The translations under genes and the position numbers were made by a program. From Bdellovibrionales bacterium (GTDB lineage: Bacteria; Bdellovibrionota; Bdellovibrionia; Bdellovibrionales; UBA1609): a DNA stretch of 64,000 bases. The stretch spans positions 1 to 64,000 of the forward strand of contig JALZUR010000041.1 of assembly GCA_023301025.1 (NCBI GenBank). The letters are read 5' to 3'. Positions 36,239 through 46,206 of this stretch are shown piece by piece. The stretch's first letter is position 1. Each line of letters starts with the position of its first letter. The notes below the pieces were generated by a model. That model was not told the DNA's origin and did no database searches. It worked only from the letters and a program-made list of their open reading frames with translations.

Positions 36239-37210
36239 ATGAATATAAAACACAAATTTACCTTTATAGACTCATCATTTAATACATTTTTATTAAAAAT
36301 CTTTCTTACCAAAGTTCAGTATGTCTTTGTTAAAAACAAAACTCTTTTTTTAAGACCTATTTCGCTATTTCTATCAATTTTTTTATTTTCGACAGCAGCA
36401 AGCACGAATACATACTCAAATGAGCAACTCTGTGAAGAAGTCTTAAACCCGGGACTTTATAAAGACTACAACACAGAACTTTTCCCCTTTCCGTTGGCTC
36501 TAGCATTCACTAACAAATCACACAGAATAAGTTTTATCCCAAAATCAGACAATGAAGTTCATATATACCCGCTAAAATCTGTTAATGATGAAATACAAAA
36601 TAAAAGTGAGCAAACGAATGAGCAAAACTCACATACAGTCACAGAAAAAGAACTTTTAGCACTAAAACAGTTTTTAAGTTCTCAAGAGTTCTTAAAAGAC
36701 TGGAGTAAGCCATTTAAAAAACTTTTTGTTCACTTTAAAATAAACGGTCACAGTTTAAAAAGAATTTTGTCAGCTGTAGAGAGCCATCAACTTGACCTTA
36801 ACAATATTAATTACAGAGAACTTATTAAAAACAGTATTGCTCACACCAAGGCTTTAAATCTCGAACAGCAGCCTCAATTAAAAAGACAAATTTATTTAAG
36901 CTTTGAATCAGAATTTGGAACACTCACCACACAAGAAAATCACCCTGTAAATGTTTTTAAAATTGAAACTGACAATCAAATCTTAAAAAGCTTAAAGCAA
37001 AATAATCCAGAGTATGCCGACAAACATCCAGAAAAGATTTCTTTAGTTATCGATGAAGATCATAGTTTTTATCAAATAAGTCTTCATACGGGATTTGAAA
37101 GTTCAATAAGTTTTGAAACTTTGGAGCTTATTAACTTTATTAGCACTGTTATTATTCCAATACTTATTGAAGAAGAGCAAAGAGAGCGAAGCTTTCAACC
37201 AAAAAACTAA
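36239..37210 (+). CDS. uncharacterised protein, probably exported
   Basis: A 323-residue protein that I do not recognise. A GAGG site lies six bases ahead of the ATG. Residues 1-40 are basic and hydrophobic by turns, followed by a helix (RPISLFLSIFLFSTAASTNT) that could be a late signal sequence or anchor. The rest is hydrophilic, rich in Lys, Gln and Asn, with no cysteine cluster or known motif. The gene is divergent from gmk and convergent with yicC, so it stands alone. Confidence 0.65.
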   Translation: MNIKHKFTFIDSSFNTFLLKIFLTKVQYVFVKNKTLFLRPISLFLSIFLFSTAASTNTYSNEQLCEEVLNPGLYKDYNTELFPFPLALAFTNKSHRISFIPKSDNEVHIYPLKSVNDEIQNKSEQTNEQNSHTVTEKELLALKQFLSSQEFLKDWSKPFKKLFVHFKINGHSLKRILSAVESHQLDLNNINYRELIKNSIAHTKALNLEQQPQLKRQIYLSFESEFGTLTTQENHPVNVFKIETDNQILKSLKQNNPEYADKHPEKISLVIDEDHSFYQISLHTGFESSISFETLELINFISTVIIPILIEEEQRERSFQPKN

Positions 37211-37256
37211 TCTTATGAAATAAAGCCCTTAATACACTAAAAATAGCATCTAGGGT

Positions 37257-38105
37257 CTACTGAATGTTTTGAACCTGTTCTCTAAGAACTTCAAAATTTG
37301 ATTTTAAATCAACCAAAAGTTTTGTAACAGATGAGTCTTTTGCCTTAGATCCAATTGTATTAGCTTCACGGTTAAGCTCTTGACAGTAAAAATCAAGTTT
37401 TTTCCCCTTCAAATTTTTTTTAGAACTTATAATTTTTAAAAACTCATTAAAATGTATTTTTAATCGATCAAGCTCTTCAGAAACATCTGCTTTTTCTAGA
37501 AACAAAGCTACTTCAAATGAAAGCCTTTCTTCTGAAACCTCACTCTTAATCAGTTTAATTTTTTTAATCCATTTAGACTTTAGACCTTTTTTATAAAGAA
37601 ATATTTTTTTCTCAATTTTTTCAAATATACTTTTGGCTTGGTTGATATTTTCACACATCGATATTTTAAGTTCACTGCCTTCTTTAAGGCGCTCGGTTTT
37701 TAACGATATTATTGATTTCTCAATGCAATCTAGAACTTCCTTTTCTAAGCTTTTACTTAAATTTAGAAATCCATGTTGGCTAGATTTTTTCAAGACTTTT
37801 TCTAAGTCCAGGTGATCTTCTACCCCAAGTTTAATAGAAGTTTTTTTGTAACTGTTAACCCATTCTTTTAAACCTTTGGTGTCAGAAGTTAGATCAAATG
37901 GTATATACGACACATTTAACTCAACAAAGCCCCTAGTAATATGCTTTTTAACAAGGATTCTAATCTTCTTTTCTAAACTCAAAATATGACTTGAGCAGTT
38001 AAGTTTAAGATCAAGATATCTGGAATTTAGAGATTTTACACTTACCGTAAGTGAATACTTATTGTTTTCTAAGATTCTGTTTGAAAAACCTGTCATACTC
38101 TCCAT
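37257..38105 (-). CDS. yicC: YicC/YloC family endoribonuclease
   Basis: A 282-residue YicC family protein. It has the typical start ESMTGFSNR, the NSRYLDLKL segment and the C-terminal FYCQELNREANTIGSKAKD signature, ending VREQVQNIQ-like (LREQVQNIQ here). YicC of E. coli was shown to be an endoribonuclease with a role in small-RNA turnover. The ATG overlaps the last 13 bases of miaA. In many bacteria yicC is next to gmk; here gmk is nearby but on the far side of an unrelated gene, in the same orientation. Confidence 0.93.
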   Translation of the reverse strand: MESMTGFSNRILENNKYSLTVSVKSLNSRYLDLKLNCSSHILSLEKKIRILVKKHITRGFVELNVSYIPFDLTSDTKGLKEWVNSYKKTSIKLGVEDHLDLEKVLKKSSQHGFLNLSKSLEKEVLDCIEKSIISLKTERLKEGSELKISMCENINQAKSIFEKIEKKIFLYKKGLKSKWIKKIKLIKSEVSEERLSFEVALFLEKADVSEELDRLKIHFNEFLKIISSKKNLKGKKLDFYCQELNREANTIGSKAKDSSVTKLLVDLKSNFEVLREQVQNIQ

Positions 38106-39010
38106 GAGTCACTCTCCATAGTCTTAATTATAAAATTTTTAATGACCTTGTTATCTTTTTTAGATTCAAACCAAACAACACTTTTATCTTTTTTAAACCA
38201 AGTTTTTTGCCTTTTAGCTAGCTGCATAGTTTTTAAGACTATCTCGTCCATTAAATCCTGAATACTGTCGTACTCACCTTCTAAATAATCTAGAGCTTGC
38301 TTGTAACCAACACTTTTAAGAGGCTTCCAATTTTTTAGTTCTCTATCTTCACTGTGAACTAAAATGGCTTTAACTTCGTCAATAAGGCCATCTTTTATCA
38401 TTTGCTCAGTTCTTAATTTTACTCTTTTTAAGAGGTCATCTTTTTCAATATGAATAGCGACTTTTTTAACTTTTGATTTTAACGGAAACTCTGTTTTCCA
38501 AACACTTAAGGGCTTACCTGTTTGATAGAAAACCTGTAAAGCTCTTTTAACTCTGTACACATCTTCTTTTGCAATGACATTTAATGTTTCAGGGTCAACA
38601 GTCAGAAGCACTTCAACAGGATTTTGGATTTCAGATACTTTATTAATGATTTCATCAGAGGTTTGAGGAAGAGGCAGTAAACCTTTATCTAACGAGTCTA
38701 TATAAAACCCACTACCTCCCACACATAAATAGGCTTTAGAGTCTTCACCTTTATCACTTAAAATTTTTTTTGCTTTTACTGAATAGCTAGAAGCATTTAG
38801 ATCTTCACCAATCTCACAAGTATTTATCATGTGGTGTTTGACTCTTGAAAGCTCTTTTTTTGTAGGTTTGGCACAACCAATATCAAGTCCTTTGTAAAAT
38901 AAAAGACTATCTGTATTTACAACTTCAGCATTTAGAGTTTCACATAGGTCTAATGACAAACCTGTTTTTCCACTTGCGGTTTGCCCAACAATGTAGATAT
39001 GAGGGGACAA
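38093..39010 (-). CDS. miaA: tRNA dimethylallyltransferase
   Basis: About 305 residues. It adds a dimethylallyl group to A37 of tRNAs that read UNN codons. The P-loop VGQTASGKTGL, the DSLLFYKGLDIGCAKPT acceptor region and the RVKRALQVFYQTGKPLS segment are typical. I start it at TTG 39010 (SPHIYIVGQTASG): this gives the family N-terminus and lies just past the mutL stop. The ORF-track ATG at 39109 would overlap mutL by about 95 bases and add 33 residues not seen in the family. The overlap with yicC suggests coupled translation. Confidence 0.9.
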   Translation of the reverse strand: MSPHIYIVGQTASGKTGLSLDLCETLNAEVVNTDSLLFYKGLDIGCAKPTKKELSRVKHHMINTCEIGEDLNASSYSVKAKKILSDKGEDSKAYLCVGGSGFYIDSLDKGLLPLPQTSDEIINKVSEIQNPVEVLLTVDPETLNVIAKEDVYRVKRALQVFYQTGKPLSVWKTEFPLKSKVKKVAIHIEKDDLLKRVKLRTEQMIKDGLIDEVKAILVHSEDRELKNWKPLKSVGYKQALDYLEGEYDSIQDLMDEIVLKTMQLAKRQKTWFKKDKSVVWFESKKDNKVIKNFIIKTMESDSWRV

Positions 39011-39014
39011 AACT

Positions 39015-40967
39015 CTAGACCACTCTTCCAAAATCTTGATCAAGTGAGTGAAAAGATATCTTTTTATAAACAGGTCTTCCGTGCGGACAATATCTTGATT
39101 TGTACTCATCCATACTTAATAAAAGAAGTTTCATTTCATCGTCACTCATGGCATGTCCAGCCCTGATAACTGAATGACAAGCCAACGTTGCAAAAAAAAG
39201 CTCAAAAACATCATCAACAGATGAGCCACCACCTTGATCTAAAGAATCTTTTGCAAGTTTTCTTAAACCTTTTGCAATGGACTCTTCTTTTAAGAACGAA
39301 GGAATACTGTTTACAGCTATTGTCTCAGGCCCAGAAGATTCAATTTCAATACCCAATTGAAAAAGCTCTTGATTTAACTTTAGGAGTTCTTCAGTTAAAG
39401 TTTCATCTAAATCTAGATACAAAGGTATCAAAAGGTTTTGTATATCACACTTACCTTTTGACTCTTTTCTTTTTTCCCACTGTGTTTTTAATCTTTCAAA
39501 AGCAACTCTTTCATGAGCTGCGTGTTGATCAATAAAATAAACTGCATCTTGCCCTTGAGCCATTATGTACGTAAGATTTATCTGTCCCACTATCATTAAT
39601 TTTGACCAGTAAGGCTCAAACCCTTCTTTTTTTATAAGTTTATTTTCAACAGTTGTAGAGTTTAAACTTCCGTACGTCTTTTTATACAAAACTTCTGGTT
39701 CTGAAATTTTAAAATTATTTTGTGAGTATTGGTTAACCCCATCGTCACTGTTACTAATTTTAGCTTGAGAACTAAACGCTACACCATTTGCAGTTGGATT
39801 TTGAATCTCAAAAGCAATCTTTTTTTCTTGATAACTTGAATTCTCTCTAATCGGTCTATTTAAAGAATTCGGAGTATTATTAAAAGAACTATGATTTTTG
39901 TAACTGCCTAGAGTACTATCACTTATCACTTCATTTTTCCAAGGAGCTTGATAAGCCCAATCACTTACAGCTCTTCGTACACTTTTGTAAATGTATGAGG
40001 AATTTTCAAAGCGCACTTCAGACTTCATTGGATGAACATTAACATCAATAGAATCTTTTCTAAGCTTTAGATCTATTAAACCTTTTGGAAATGTTCCATG
40101 CATAAGATAGGTGTTTAAGCCATCCCTTGTTGCTGCTGCTACAGTTTTATCTTGCACAGACCTATCCTGAATATAAACCCACAAACTTTGTCCTGTTTTC
40201 GACTGAATAGAGGGTTCTTCTAAATACAGACACGAACCTTTTAAAATTGTATCACAAGGTTTAAGTTCAATTTTGTAAACCTTCGAATCTTTAAATACTT
40301 CAGTATATCTTTTTTGAATCGTATCTACAGAAGGGTAAAAAAAGCTAATTTTTCTATCCAGAAGCAGTTTAAAAGACGTATTGTAATGCTTTAAAGAAAA
40401 ATCTTTTAGCACTTTCTTAATAAGTGTAAGCTCATGTCTATTAGATTTTAAAAACTTTTTTCTAGCAGGCGTAGAATCAAAAAGTTTTGTTATACTTATT
40501 TTTGTTCCAAATTCTCGCTCAGAGTCTTCTAATGCAACTTCTGAACCGTTTTCATAAATATAAAAACTTCCAGATGACTCACCTTTTCTTCTGGTCTCTA
40601 CCTGAACCTTCGAAATAGAGCCAATCGCAGACAAGGCTTCTCCTCTAAAACCAAAACTTGAAAGCTTCATAAGATCTTCAGTCTCTATTAGTTTGGATGT
40701 AGAGTGTCTTAAAAAAGCTTTTGAAAGTTCTCTTCTTTTTATACCAAAACCATCATCATCAACAGAAATAAAAGAAAGGTCAGATGACACAGAAACTTCA
40801 ATTTTTAAAGCACCAGCATCCAGACTGTTTTCAATTAGTTCTTTTAGCAGTTGAGAAGGTCGTTCAATAACCTCACCTGCTGCGATTTGATCTACAACAT
40901 GGTTTTTTAATACCTTTATTTCATCAGCTGATTCTTGATTGATATTATTGTTGAATTGATCACTCAC
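39015..40967 (-). CDS. mutL: DNA mismatch repair protein MutL (endonuclease type)
   Basis: A 650-residue MutL. The N-terminal GHKL ATPase motifs are intact (ELIENSLDAGA, DDGFGIKRREL, SFGFRGEALSAI). The C-terminal dimerisation domain has DQHAAHERVAFE, which satisfies the DQHA(X)2E(X)4E nicking motif, plus ACHSVIRAGH and CPHGRP. So this is an endonuclease-type MutL, as in bacteria without MutH. The linker (residues about 340-450) is Asn/Ser-rich and likely disordered. The GTG start has AGAGG upstream and touches the stop of the previous gene. Confidence 0.95.
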   Translation of the reverse strand: MSDQFNNNINQESADEIKVLKNHVVDQIAAGEVIERPSQLLKELIENSLDAGALKIEVSVSSDLSFISVDDDGFGIKRRELSKAFLRHSTSKLIETEDLMKLSSFGFRGEALSAIGSISKVQVETRRKGESSGSFYIYENGSEVALEDSEREFGTKISITKLFDSTPARKKFLKSNRHELTLIKKVLKDFSLKHYNTSFKLLLDRKISFFYPSVDTIQKRYTEVFKDSKVYKIELKPCDTILKGSCLYLEEPSIQSKTGQSLWVYIQDRSVQDKTVAAATRDGLNTYLMHGTFPKGLIDLKLRKDSIDVNVHPMKSEVRFENSSYIYKSVRRAVSDWAYQAPWKNEVISDSTLGSYKNHSSFNNTPNSLNRPIRENSSYQEKKIAFEIQNPTANGVAFSSQAKISNSDDGVNQYSQNNFKISEPEVLYKKTYGSLNSTTVENKLIKKEGFEPYWSKLMIVGQINLTYIMAQGQDAVYFIDQHAAHERVAFERLKTQWEKRKESKGKCDIQNLLIPLYLDLDETLTEELLKLNQELFQLGIEIESSGPETIAVNSIPSFLKEESIAKGLRKLAKDSLDQGGGSSVDDVFELFFATLACHSVIRAGHAMSDDEMKLLLLSMDEYKSRYCPHGRPVYKKISFHSLDQDFGRVV

Positions 40968-41897
40968 TTAAAAAAACCTCTGTAATGATAAAATAGCCAT
41001 AAGTTGTGAATCATGATCCTTAAAATACCTTGCCTCTGTTCTTAAAATGAAACTATTAATATTAAAAGCAACACCAAGTCCTGCAACATAACCTATACTT
41101 GTTTTTGAACTCTCACGAGCTTGAGTGTCACCAATAAGATTAAAATTAAAACTATAGTAAGACGCAAGACCCCCTAAATTTAGGTAAGCCATATAAGACT
41201 TAGCTTTGTAAAGAGTAAAGAAAGTTGTCAAATCCATGAGAAGAACAAAACCAGATGATTCAAAAGCTACACTTTTAAAAAGATCAGAAGCATTAGAGCT
41301 GTACATTAAACTTACATCAATGGGGAATTTGTTATTCCACAAACCCGTATACTTTAAACCGTAAAATGAGGCTCTAGTTTTAAGCTCTTGATTTGAAGTT
41401 TTTAATTTGTAATTACTAAGAGCATAACTTAAACCAATGGACCTAGGAGCCTTAGACGATCTAGATTTTTCACTGCGTGCTCTTTTTGAGAAGAAATCTT
41501 TTCTTTTAGTTTTTTGAGGTTTATTAAAAAGTCCATCAGCCTTAAATCCAGCAAAGCTTGTATCAATAACATAGCCGTAAACACCTTTTTTAAGCCTAAC
41601 TTTATGAAACAAACCAAAACCATCGGTTCCTGCTGTTTTCTTAACGGCACCTAAAATCTTTGATCCTTTACTGAATTTTGCAATAACCTCTGAATCAAAG
41701 TTTGGGCGGCCATATACTATGGCGCTTTTTGAGAAAACAAATACTTTTGTGCTCTTATTTCTTTTACTTGAGTTTTTTTTTCTCACACTTCTTGTTTGAG
41801 AACTAAACTTTTTAGGCTTACTTTGAGCATTAAATGAAAAAAGTGTAAGCGGTAAAAAAAAGTAAATTAAGGGATAAAGGAGTTTTTTGGTCTTCAA
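40968..41897 (-). CDS. exported SH3-like/beta-barrel protein
   Basis: A 309-residue exported protein: signal peptide (LLYPLIYFFLPLTLFSFNAQS), a basic linker, a bacterial SH3-like domain (residues about 50-115, SAIVYGRPNFDSEVIAKFSKGSK), a second Lys/Arg/Ser-rich linker and a C-terminal beta-barrel-like domain ending LSLQRFF, with the terminal Phe usual for outer-membrane barrels. The TTG start is preceded by AGGAG. SH3-like domains often bind peptidoglycan, so it may bridge wall and outer membrane. It sits between dut and mutL and is presumably co-transcribed. Confidence 0.8.
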   Translation of the reverse strand: MKTKKLLYPLIYFFLPLTLFSFNAQSKPKKFSSQTRSVRKKNSSKRNKSTKVFVFSKSAIVYGRPNFDSEVIAKFSKGSKILGAVKKTAGTDGFGLFHKVRLKKGVYGYVIDTSFAGFKADGLFNKPQKTKRKDFFSKRARSEKSRSSKAPRSIGLSYALSNYKLKTSNQELKTRASFYGLKYTGLWNNKFPIDVSLMYSSNASDLFKSVAFESSGFVLLMDLTTFFTLYKAKSYMAYLNLGGLASYYSFNFNLIGDTQARESSKTSIGYVAGLGVAFNINSFILRTEARYFKDHDSQLMAILSLQRFF

Positions 41898-41900
41898 GAG

Positions 41901-42506
41901 CTAAACTCCTGTGCTTCCAAACCCACCATCACCTCTATCTGTTTCATCCAAATCATCAGTCAAAACGACATTAGCTTTAACAACTGGAGCAACTACAAGT
42001 TGTGAGACACGCTCTCCATCTTTTAGCGTTATTGGTTTTTCGCCTAAATTTATAAGAATAAGTTGAATTTCACCACGGTAATCTGAATCAATAGTTCCAG
42101 GGGTATTTACAAGTGTAAGACCCTTTTTTAAAGCCAAACCACTTCTAGGTCGAGCCTGTATTTCATAGCCCTCAGAAACTTTCATTGCAAGCCCAGTTGG
42201 AACAAGTCCGCGTTCTAGAGGTTTTAATGTAAGAGAGTCTCCCTCTTTTTCAAAACAAGCTCTTACATCCATACCACTTGAGCCAGATGTTTTGTATTGT
42301 GGTAGGTCCCCTCTAAAGTTATCAAGACGCTTAACTTTTAACTCTACTTCTTTAGTGAATCCAGCTGTTTCTAAAATCTGACTTCCAATAAGCTCTATAC
42401 CAAGTTCAAGATACTGTTTAACTGGTAGATTTTCACTTTTTTCTTGAAGATTTTTGAAAAGGCCTTCTGCAATACCTGCAACATTTTTAATCTTATCTCT
42501 TACCAT
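41901..42506 (-). CDS. dut: dUTPase with N-terminal extension
   Basis: About 201 residues from ATG 42506 (GGGG site upstream). The last 145 residues are a normal trimeric dUTPase, which cleaves dUTP to dUMP and pyrophosphate and keeps uracil out of DNA. All five motifs can be found: SSGMDVRA, RPRSGLALK, LVNTPGTIDSDYRGE, ERVSQLVV and RGDGGFGSTG. The first 52 residues are an added helical stretch (KNVAGIAEGLFKNLQEK...) absent from usual dUTPases of 140-155 residues. Its role is unknown. Confidence 0.92.
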   Translation of the reverse strand: MVRDKIKNVAGIAEGLFKNLQEKSENLPVKQYLELGIELIGSQILETAGFTKEVELKVKRLDNFRGDLPQYKTSGSSGMDVRACFEKEGDSLTLKPLERGLVPTGLAMKVSEGYEIQARPRSGLALKKGLTLVNTPGTIDSDYRGEIQLILINLGEKPITLKDGERVSQLVVAPVVKANVVLTDDLDETDRGDGGFGSTGV

Positions 42507-42555
42507 CAATAACCCCAATTTTTAGCTTATGGTTAAGCATTGTTTTTAAAAAATT

Positions 42556-43851
42556 TTATTTCGCACCAAGCATAACAATGCCTGGCTCTTTGTCCATATA
42601 GGTTTTTAAATAGTTATTAACATCTTGAAGACTTAAAGCTTCCACTTCTTTAACAATTTGATCTGTTGATCTTATCTCTCTGTAGACAAGTTCATTGACT
42701 GCCAAAGACTGCATTCTGTGATCTAAGTCATCTTCAGCCATTAAAACCTCACTTAAGAGTTGAGTTTTATAAAGCTTAAACTCATCTTTAGTTAAGCCCA
42801 TTTTTACAAGATTTTCTAACAGACCTAGAACCTCCGTTAGTGCTAAGAGTGTCTTTTCAGGTTTTGTCGCTAAGTAAATAGACATAACCCCTTCTTTTAA
42901 AAAACACTGAAGCATTGAATAGATTGTATAACCTAGACCTAAGTCTTCTCTTATCTTTTGAAAAAGCAAAGAGGACATGCCTCCACCAATAGCATTGTTT
43001 ACAAGGTGAGCCGACATTCTGTTGTCAGCATTGTACTTGGGAGCTGGAAAGTTCACAAGTATATGTGACTGTTCAGAGTCTTTTTGAAAAACACTTTGAA
43101 AAGCCAAAAACTTTGCTTCAGAAACAGCTTTAGTGGTGCTAGCTAAGTTGTTGTTATTTAAAGTTTTTTCTAATTCCAGAAAAGCTTTAATTTCTTCATG
43201 ATCCACATCACCTGCAGCAGTTACAACAAAATTTTCAGGTGTGTACATATCTTTATAAAGTTTAGTAAGGCTTTGAATAGACATAGAATTTACTGAATCT
43301 TCTGTGCCTGTTATTGGTCTAGCTAAGGCATGCCCCTTAAAAAGCTCTTCAAAAGCAAAATCAAAGACTGACTCTTCTAGATTTTCTCTACCCATAGCAA
43401 TTTCAGAAAGCACGACTTCTTTTTCTTTGATGAGCTCCTCAGGATCAAACTCTGCTGAAAAACAAAGGTCCAGTAGAACATCAACACATAAAGGGAGATC
43501 TTTTTTTAATGATTGAGTAGAGTATGAAGTCATCTCTCTACCCGTTGATGCAGAAATTTCTGCACCCACAGACTCTATGTCTTTTACAATATCAAAGGCT
43601 GTTCTTTTTTTTGTGCCTTTAAAAACCATATGCTCTATTAAATGGGCAGCTCCAGCCATATCATTTGGCTCGTGACGAGACCCCCACAAGGTGTGAAAGC
43701 CCAAATGAACTGACCTTCTCCCCTTAATAGACTCTGTTACTAAAGTAAGGCCCGATGATAATTTGGATTTTTTAAAGCGGCTATCCTCAAAGACTAAAGC
43801 ATTTGTTTTAGTCTTTGGGTCCTCTACATTTGAAAGATTTGAATCAGACAA
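42556..43851 (-). CDS. M16 family zinc peptidase
   Basis: A 431-residue peptidase of the M16 (pitrilysin/mitochondrial processing peptidase) family. The inverted zinc motif HLIEH is in AAHLIEHMVFKGT, with the downstream Glu in EKEVVLSEI. The second half is the inactive-type M16C domain (ANNAIGGGMSSLLFQKIREDLGLGY form). No signal peptide is seen, so it is probably cytoplasmic, as the pnp-adjacent YmxG-type M16 proteins are. The TTG start is weakly supported. It lies four bases after pnp, a common arrangement. Confidence 0.92.
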   Translation of the reverse strand: MSDSNLSNVEDPKTKTNALVFEDSRFKKSKLSSGLTLVTESIKGRRSVHLGFHTLWGSRHEPNDMAGAAHLIEHMVFKGTKKRTAFDIVKDIESVGAEISASTGREMTSYSTQSLKKDLPLCVDVLLDLCFSAEFDPEELIKEKEVVLSEIAMGRENLEESVFDFAFEELFKGHALARPITGTEDSVNSMSIQSLTKLYKDMYTPENFVVTAAGDVDHEEIKAFLELEKTLNNNNLASTTKAVSEAKFLAFQSVFQKDSEQSHILVNFPAPKYNADNRMSAHLVNNAIGGGMSSLLFQKIREDLGLGYTIYSMLQCFLKEGVMSIYLATKPEKTLLALTEVLGLLENLVKMGLTKDEFKLYKTQLLSEVLMAEDDLDHRMQSLAVNELVYREIRSTDQIVKEVEALSLQDVNNYLKTYMDKEPGIVMLGAK

Positions 43852-43854
43852 ATT

Positions 43855-45969
43855 TTAATGTGCTCCATCTTGAGGTGCTAAAGTTGCTTTTCTACTAAGC
43901 TTTATTCTGCCTGAACGATCAACATCTAGAACCTTAACATCAAGCTTATCACCCTCAGAAACATAGTCCGATACAGTTCTTACCCTTTCATGAGCAATCT
44001 CTGAAATATGAAGAAGCCCTGTAATGTTCGGTAAAACTTCAACCACTGCACCAAAATCAAGAATTTTAACAACCTTGCCACTATAAACCTTACCTACTTC
44101 TGCTTCTGCACAAATAGACTCAATCATTTCAATAGCTCTTTTTGCCTTCTCAGGATCCGTTGATGCTACATTAATGTTTCCACTGTCTTCGATATCGATC
44201 TTAACACCTGTTTCTTCGATAATAGATTTGATCATTTTTCCACCAGGTCCAATCACATCTTTAACTTTTTCCGAAGGAACTTTTACAGTTTGAATTCTTG
44301 GTGCATAATCAGAGATTTGATTTCTAGGAGTTTTAATCACTTCTTCCATTTTTGAAAGAATATGAAGTCTTCCATCTTTAGCTTGAGCCAAAGCTTTTTC
44401 CATAACATCAAAGCCAATAGAATCAATTTTTATGTCCATTTGTAGAGCTGTAATACCCTCACTAGTTCCAGCAACTTTAAAGTCCATATCACCTAGATGA
44501 TCTTCATCACCTAAAATATCGGTTAAAACTGCATGACGGTCACCATCACTAATAAGACCCATAGCAATACCTGCAACATTAGCTTTTATAGGAACACCCG
44601 CATCTAAAAGAGCAAGAGTACCAGCACAAACTGTTCCCATAGAGCTTGAACCATTTGATTCTAAAACTTCACTCACAATTCTAACTGTATACGGAAACTT
44701 TTTTTGGTCAGGTAAAATAGATTCAAGTGCTTTTTCTGCTAAAAATCCATGTCCAATTTCACGTCTTGATGTACCACCTAAACGACCCGTTTCCCCTACA
44801 CAATAAGGAGGAAAGTTGTAATGAAGTAAAAAATTCTTTTTCATAGGCCCGTCTAATGTTTCAATAGTCTGTTCATCATCAGATGTTCCTAAAGTTACAG
44901 TTCCTAAAACCTGAGTTTCACCTCTTGTAAAAAGACCTGAACCATGAGTTCTTGGTAAAAGTTCAACTTCACAATCAATTCTTCTAACATCAGTTGTAGA
45001 TCTGCCATCAATTCTAGTTCCAGAATCTAATACACCAGATCTGGCCAAGCTATATTTAACATCGTCAATTACAATAGAAAGATCTTTAGACCAAGACGCT
45101 TGCTCATCAGAATCTGTTAAAACTTCAATAAATTTTTCTTTAGCTTTTTTCTTGGTCTCGTCATAAGAGGCATAACGATCCATTTTATCTTTTATTGCTA
45201 AGCCTTCTTTTATAAGAGGCTCAACAAAATCTTTTATTTCTCGTGCACGCACTTCATTTGGAGCGTAAGGTGCAAACTCTCTTTTTTCTTTACCAGCAAG
45301 TTTTCTTAATTCATCTTGTCCTTCAAAAACAGGCTTCATTTCATTGTGTGACCACTTAAGTAGATCCAAAGCCTGAGCTTCGGTTAAAAGCTCCCCTGCA
45401 CCTTCAACCATTAATAAACCTTTTTTAGTTCCAGCAACAGTAAAGTGGCAATCTGATTTCTCTAAATCATCTTTTGATGGGTTCGCTACCCATTTGCCAT
45501 CAATTCTACTAACACTAATAGCACAGGTTGGTCCATTAAAAGGAACATCACTGACGTGAAGGGCTGCCGATGCCCCAATGCTTGCTAAAATTTCTAAAGG
45601 AAACTGACCATCATAACTTAAAGTTGTAGCAACAACCTGAGTGTCGTGCTTATAGCCCTCAGGAAAACAAGGTCTAATGGGACGATCAATCATACGTGAT
45701 GTAAGTGTAGTAAGTGAAGTCGGTCTACCTTCTCTTTTAAAGTAACCGCCAGGAATCTGACCTGCAGAGTACATCTTTTCAGAAAACTCAACAGTCAGTG
45801 GAAAAAAAGGCATGCTAGACTCTTGCTTAGAAGATACAGCAGTTACTAAAACAGCATTGCCTCCAGAGCGCACAAGCACTGAACCATCAGCTTGTTTTGC
45901 AAGCCAACCGGTTTCTATTGATATTTTTTTTCCACCAAAATCTATTTCAACTGTCTTTCTTAAATCCAT
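43855..45969 (-). CDS. pnp: polyribonucleotide nucleotidyltransferase (PNPase)
   Basis: A 704-residue PNPase, the 3'-5' phosphorolytic exoribonuclease of mRNA decay. Two RNase PH domains (residues about 10-230 and 310-540) flank a helical linker; the active part includes FFPLTVEFSEKMYSAGQIPGG-like and DILGDEDHLGDMDFKVAGT segments. A KH domain (VKDVIGPGGKMIKSIIEETG) and an S1 domain (GKVVKILDFGAVVEVLP) complete it. Lengths and order are standard. It lies after rpsO, past a terminator hairpin that may reduce or separate its transcription. Confidence 0.96.
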   Translation of the reverse strand: MDLRKTVEIDFGGKKISIETGWLAKQADGSVLVRSGGNAVLVTAVSSKQESSMPFFPLTVEFSEKMYSAGQIPGGYFKREGRPTSLTTLTSRMIDRPIRPCFPEGYKHDTQVVATTLSYDGQFPLEILASIGASAALHVSDVPFNGPTCAISVSRIDGKWVANPSKDDLEKSDCHFTVAGTKKGLLMVEGAGELLTEAQALDLLKWSHNEMKPVFEGQDELRKLAGKEKREFAPYAPNEVRAREIKDFVEPLIKEGLAIKDKMDRYASYDETKKKAKEKFIEVLTDSDEQASWSKDLSIVIDDVKYSLARSGVLDSGTRIDGRSTTDVRRIDCEVELLPRTHGSGLFTRGETQVLGTVTLGTSDDEQTIETLDGPMKKNFLLHYNFPPYCVGETGRLGGTSRREIGHGFLAEKALESILPDQKKFPYTVRIVSEVLESNGSSSMGTVCAGTLALLDAGVPIKANVAGIAMGLISDGDRHAVLTDILGDEDHLGDMDFKVAGTSEGITALQMDIKIDSIGFDVMEKALAQAKDGRLHILSKMEEVIKTPRNQISDYAPRIQTVKVPSEKVKDVIGPGGKMIKSIIEETGVKIDIEDSGNINVASTDPEKAKRAIEMIESICAEAEVGKVYSGKVVKILDFGAVVEVLPNITGLLHISEIAHERVRTVSDYVSEGDKLDVKVLDVDRSGRIKLSRKATLAPQDGAH

Positions 45970-46160
45970 ATTTTAATCCTAATCTTATTTGTGATCTTAA
46001 TTATTTTTTTATTTATATCTAATTATTTATACGTTTATATTCTGGTCACTGTTAGTTATCTTTTTATTAAGTCAGTTTTTAAATCCATACTTTAAGACTT
46101 AAAAATATAAAAATGAGATTTACTCATCGCTTTTAAAAATAAACAACAAAGACCAAAATG

Positions 46161-46184
46161 AAAAAGAGGCTCTTTTGTAGAGCC
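46161..46184 (-). terminator. terminator after rpsO
   Basis: On the minus strand GGCTCT-ACAAA-AGAGCC is followed by TCTTTTT, about 22 bases past the rpsO stop. The rpsO-pnp gap of about 237 bases thus ends one transcript and may start another; partial read-through into pnp is known in other bacteria. Confidence 0.7.
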
Positions 46185-46206
46185 CCTTTAAATCCCAAAA
46201 ATGATC

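Noticed and set aside
39011-39109. ATG start of miaA at 39109
   Set aside because: It would overlap mutL by about 95 bases and add residues not found in the MiaA family.
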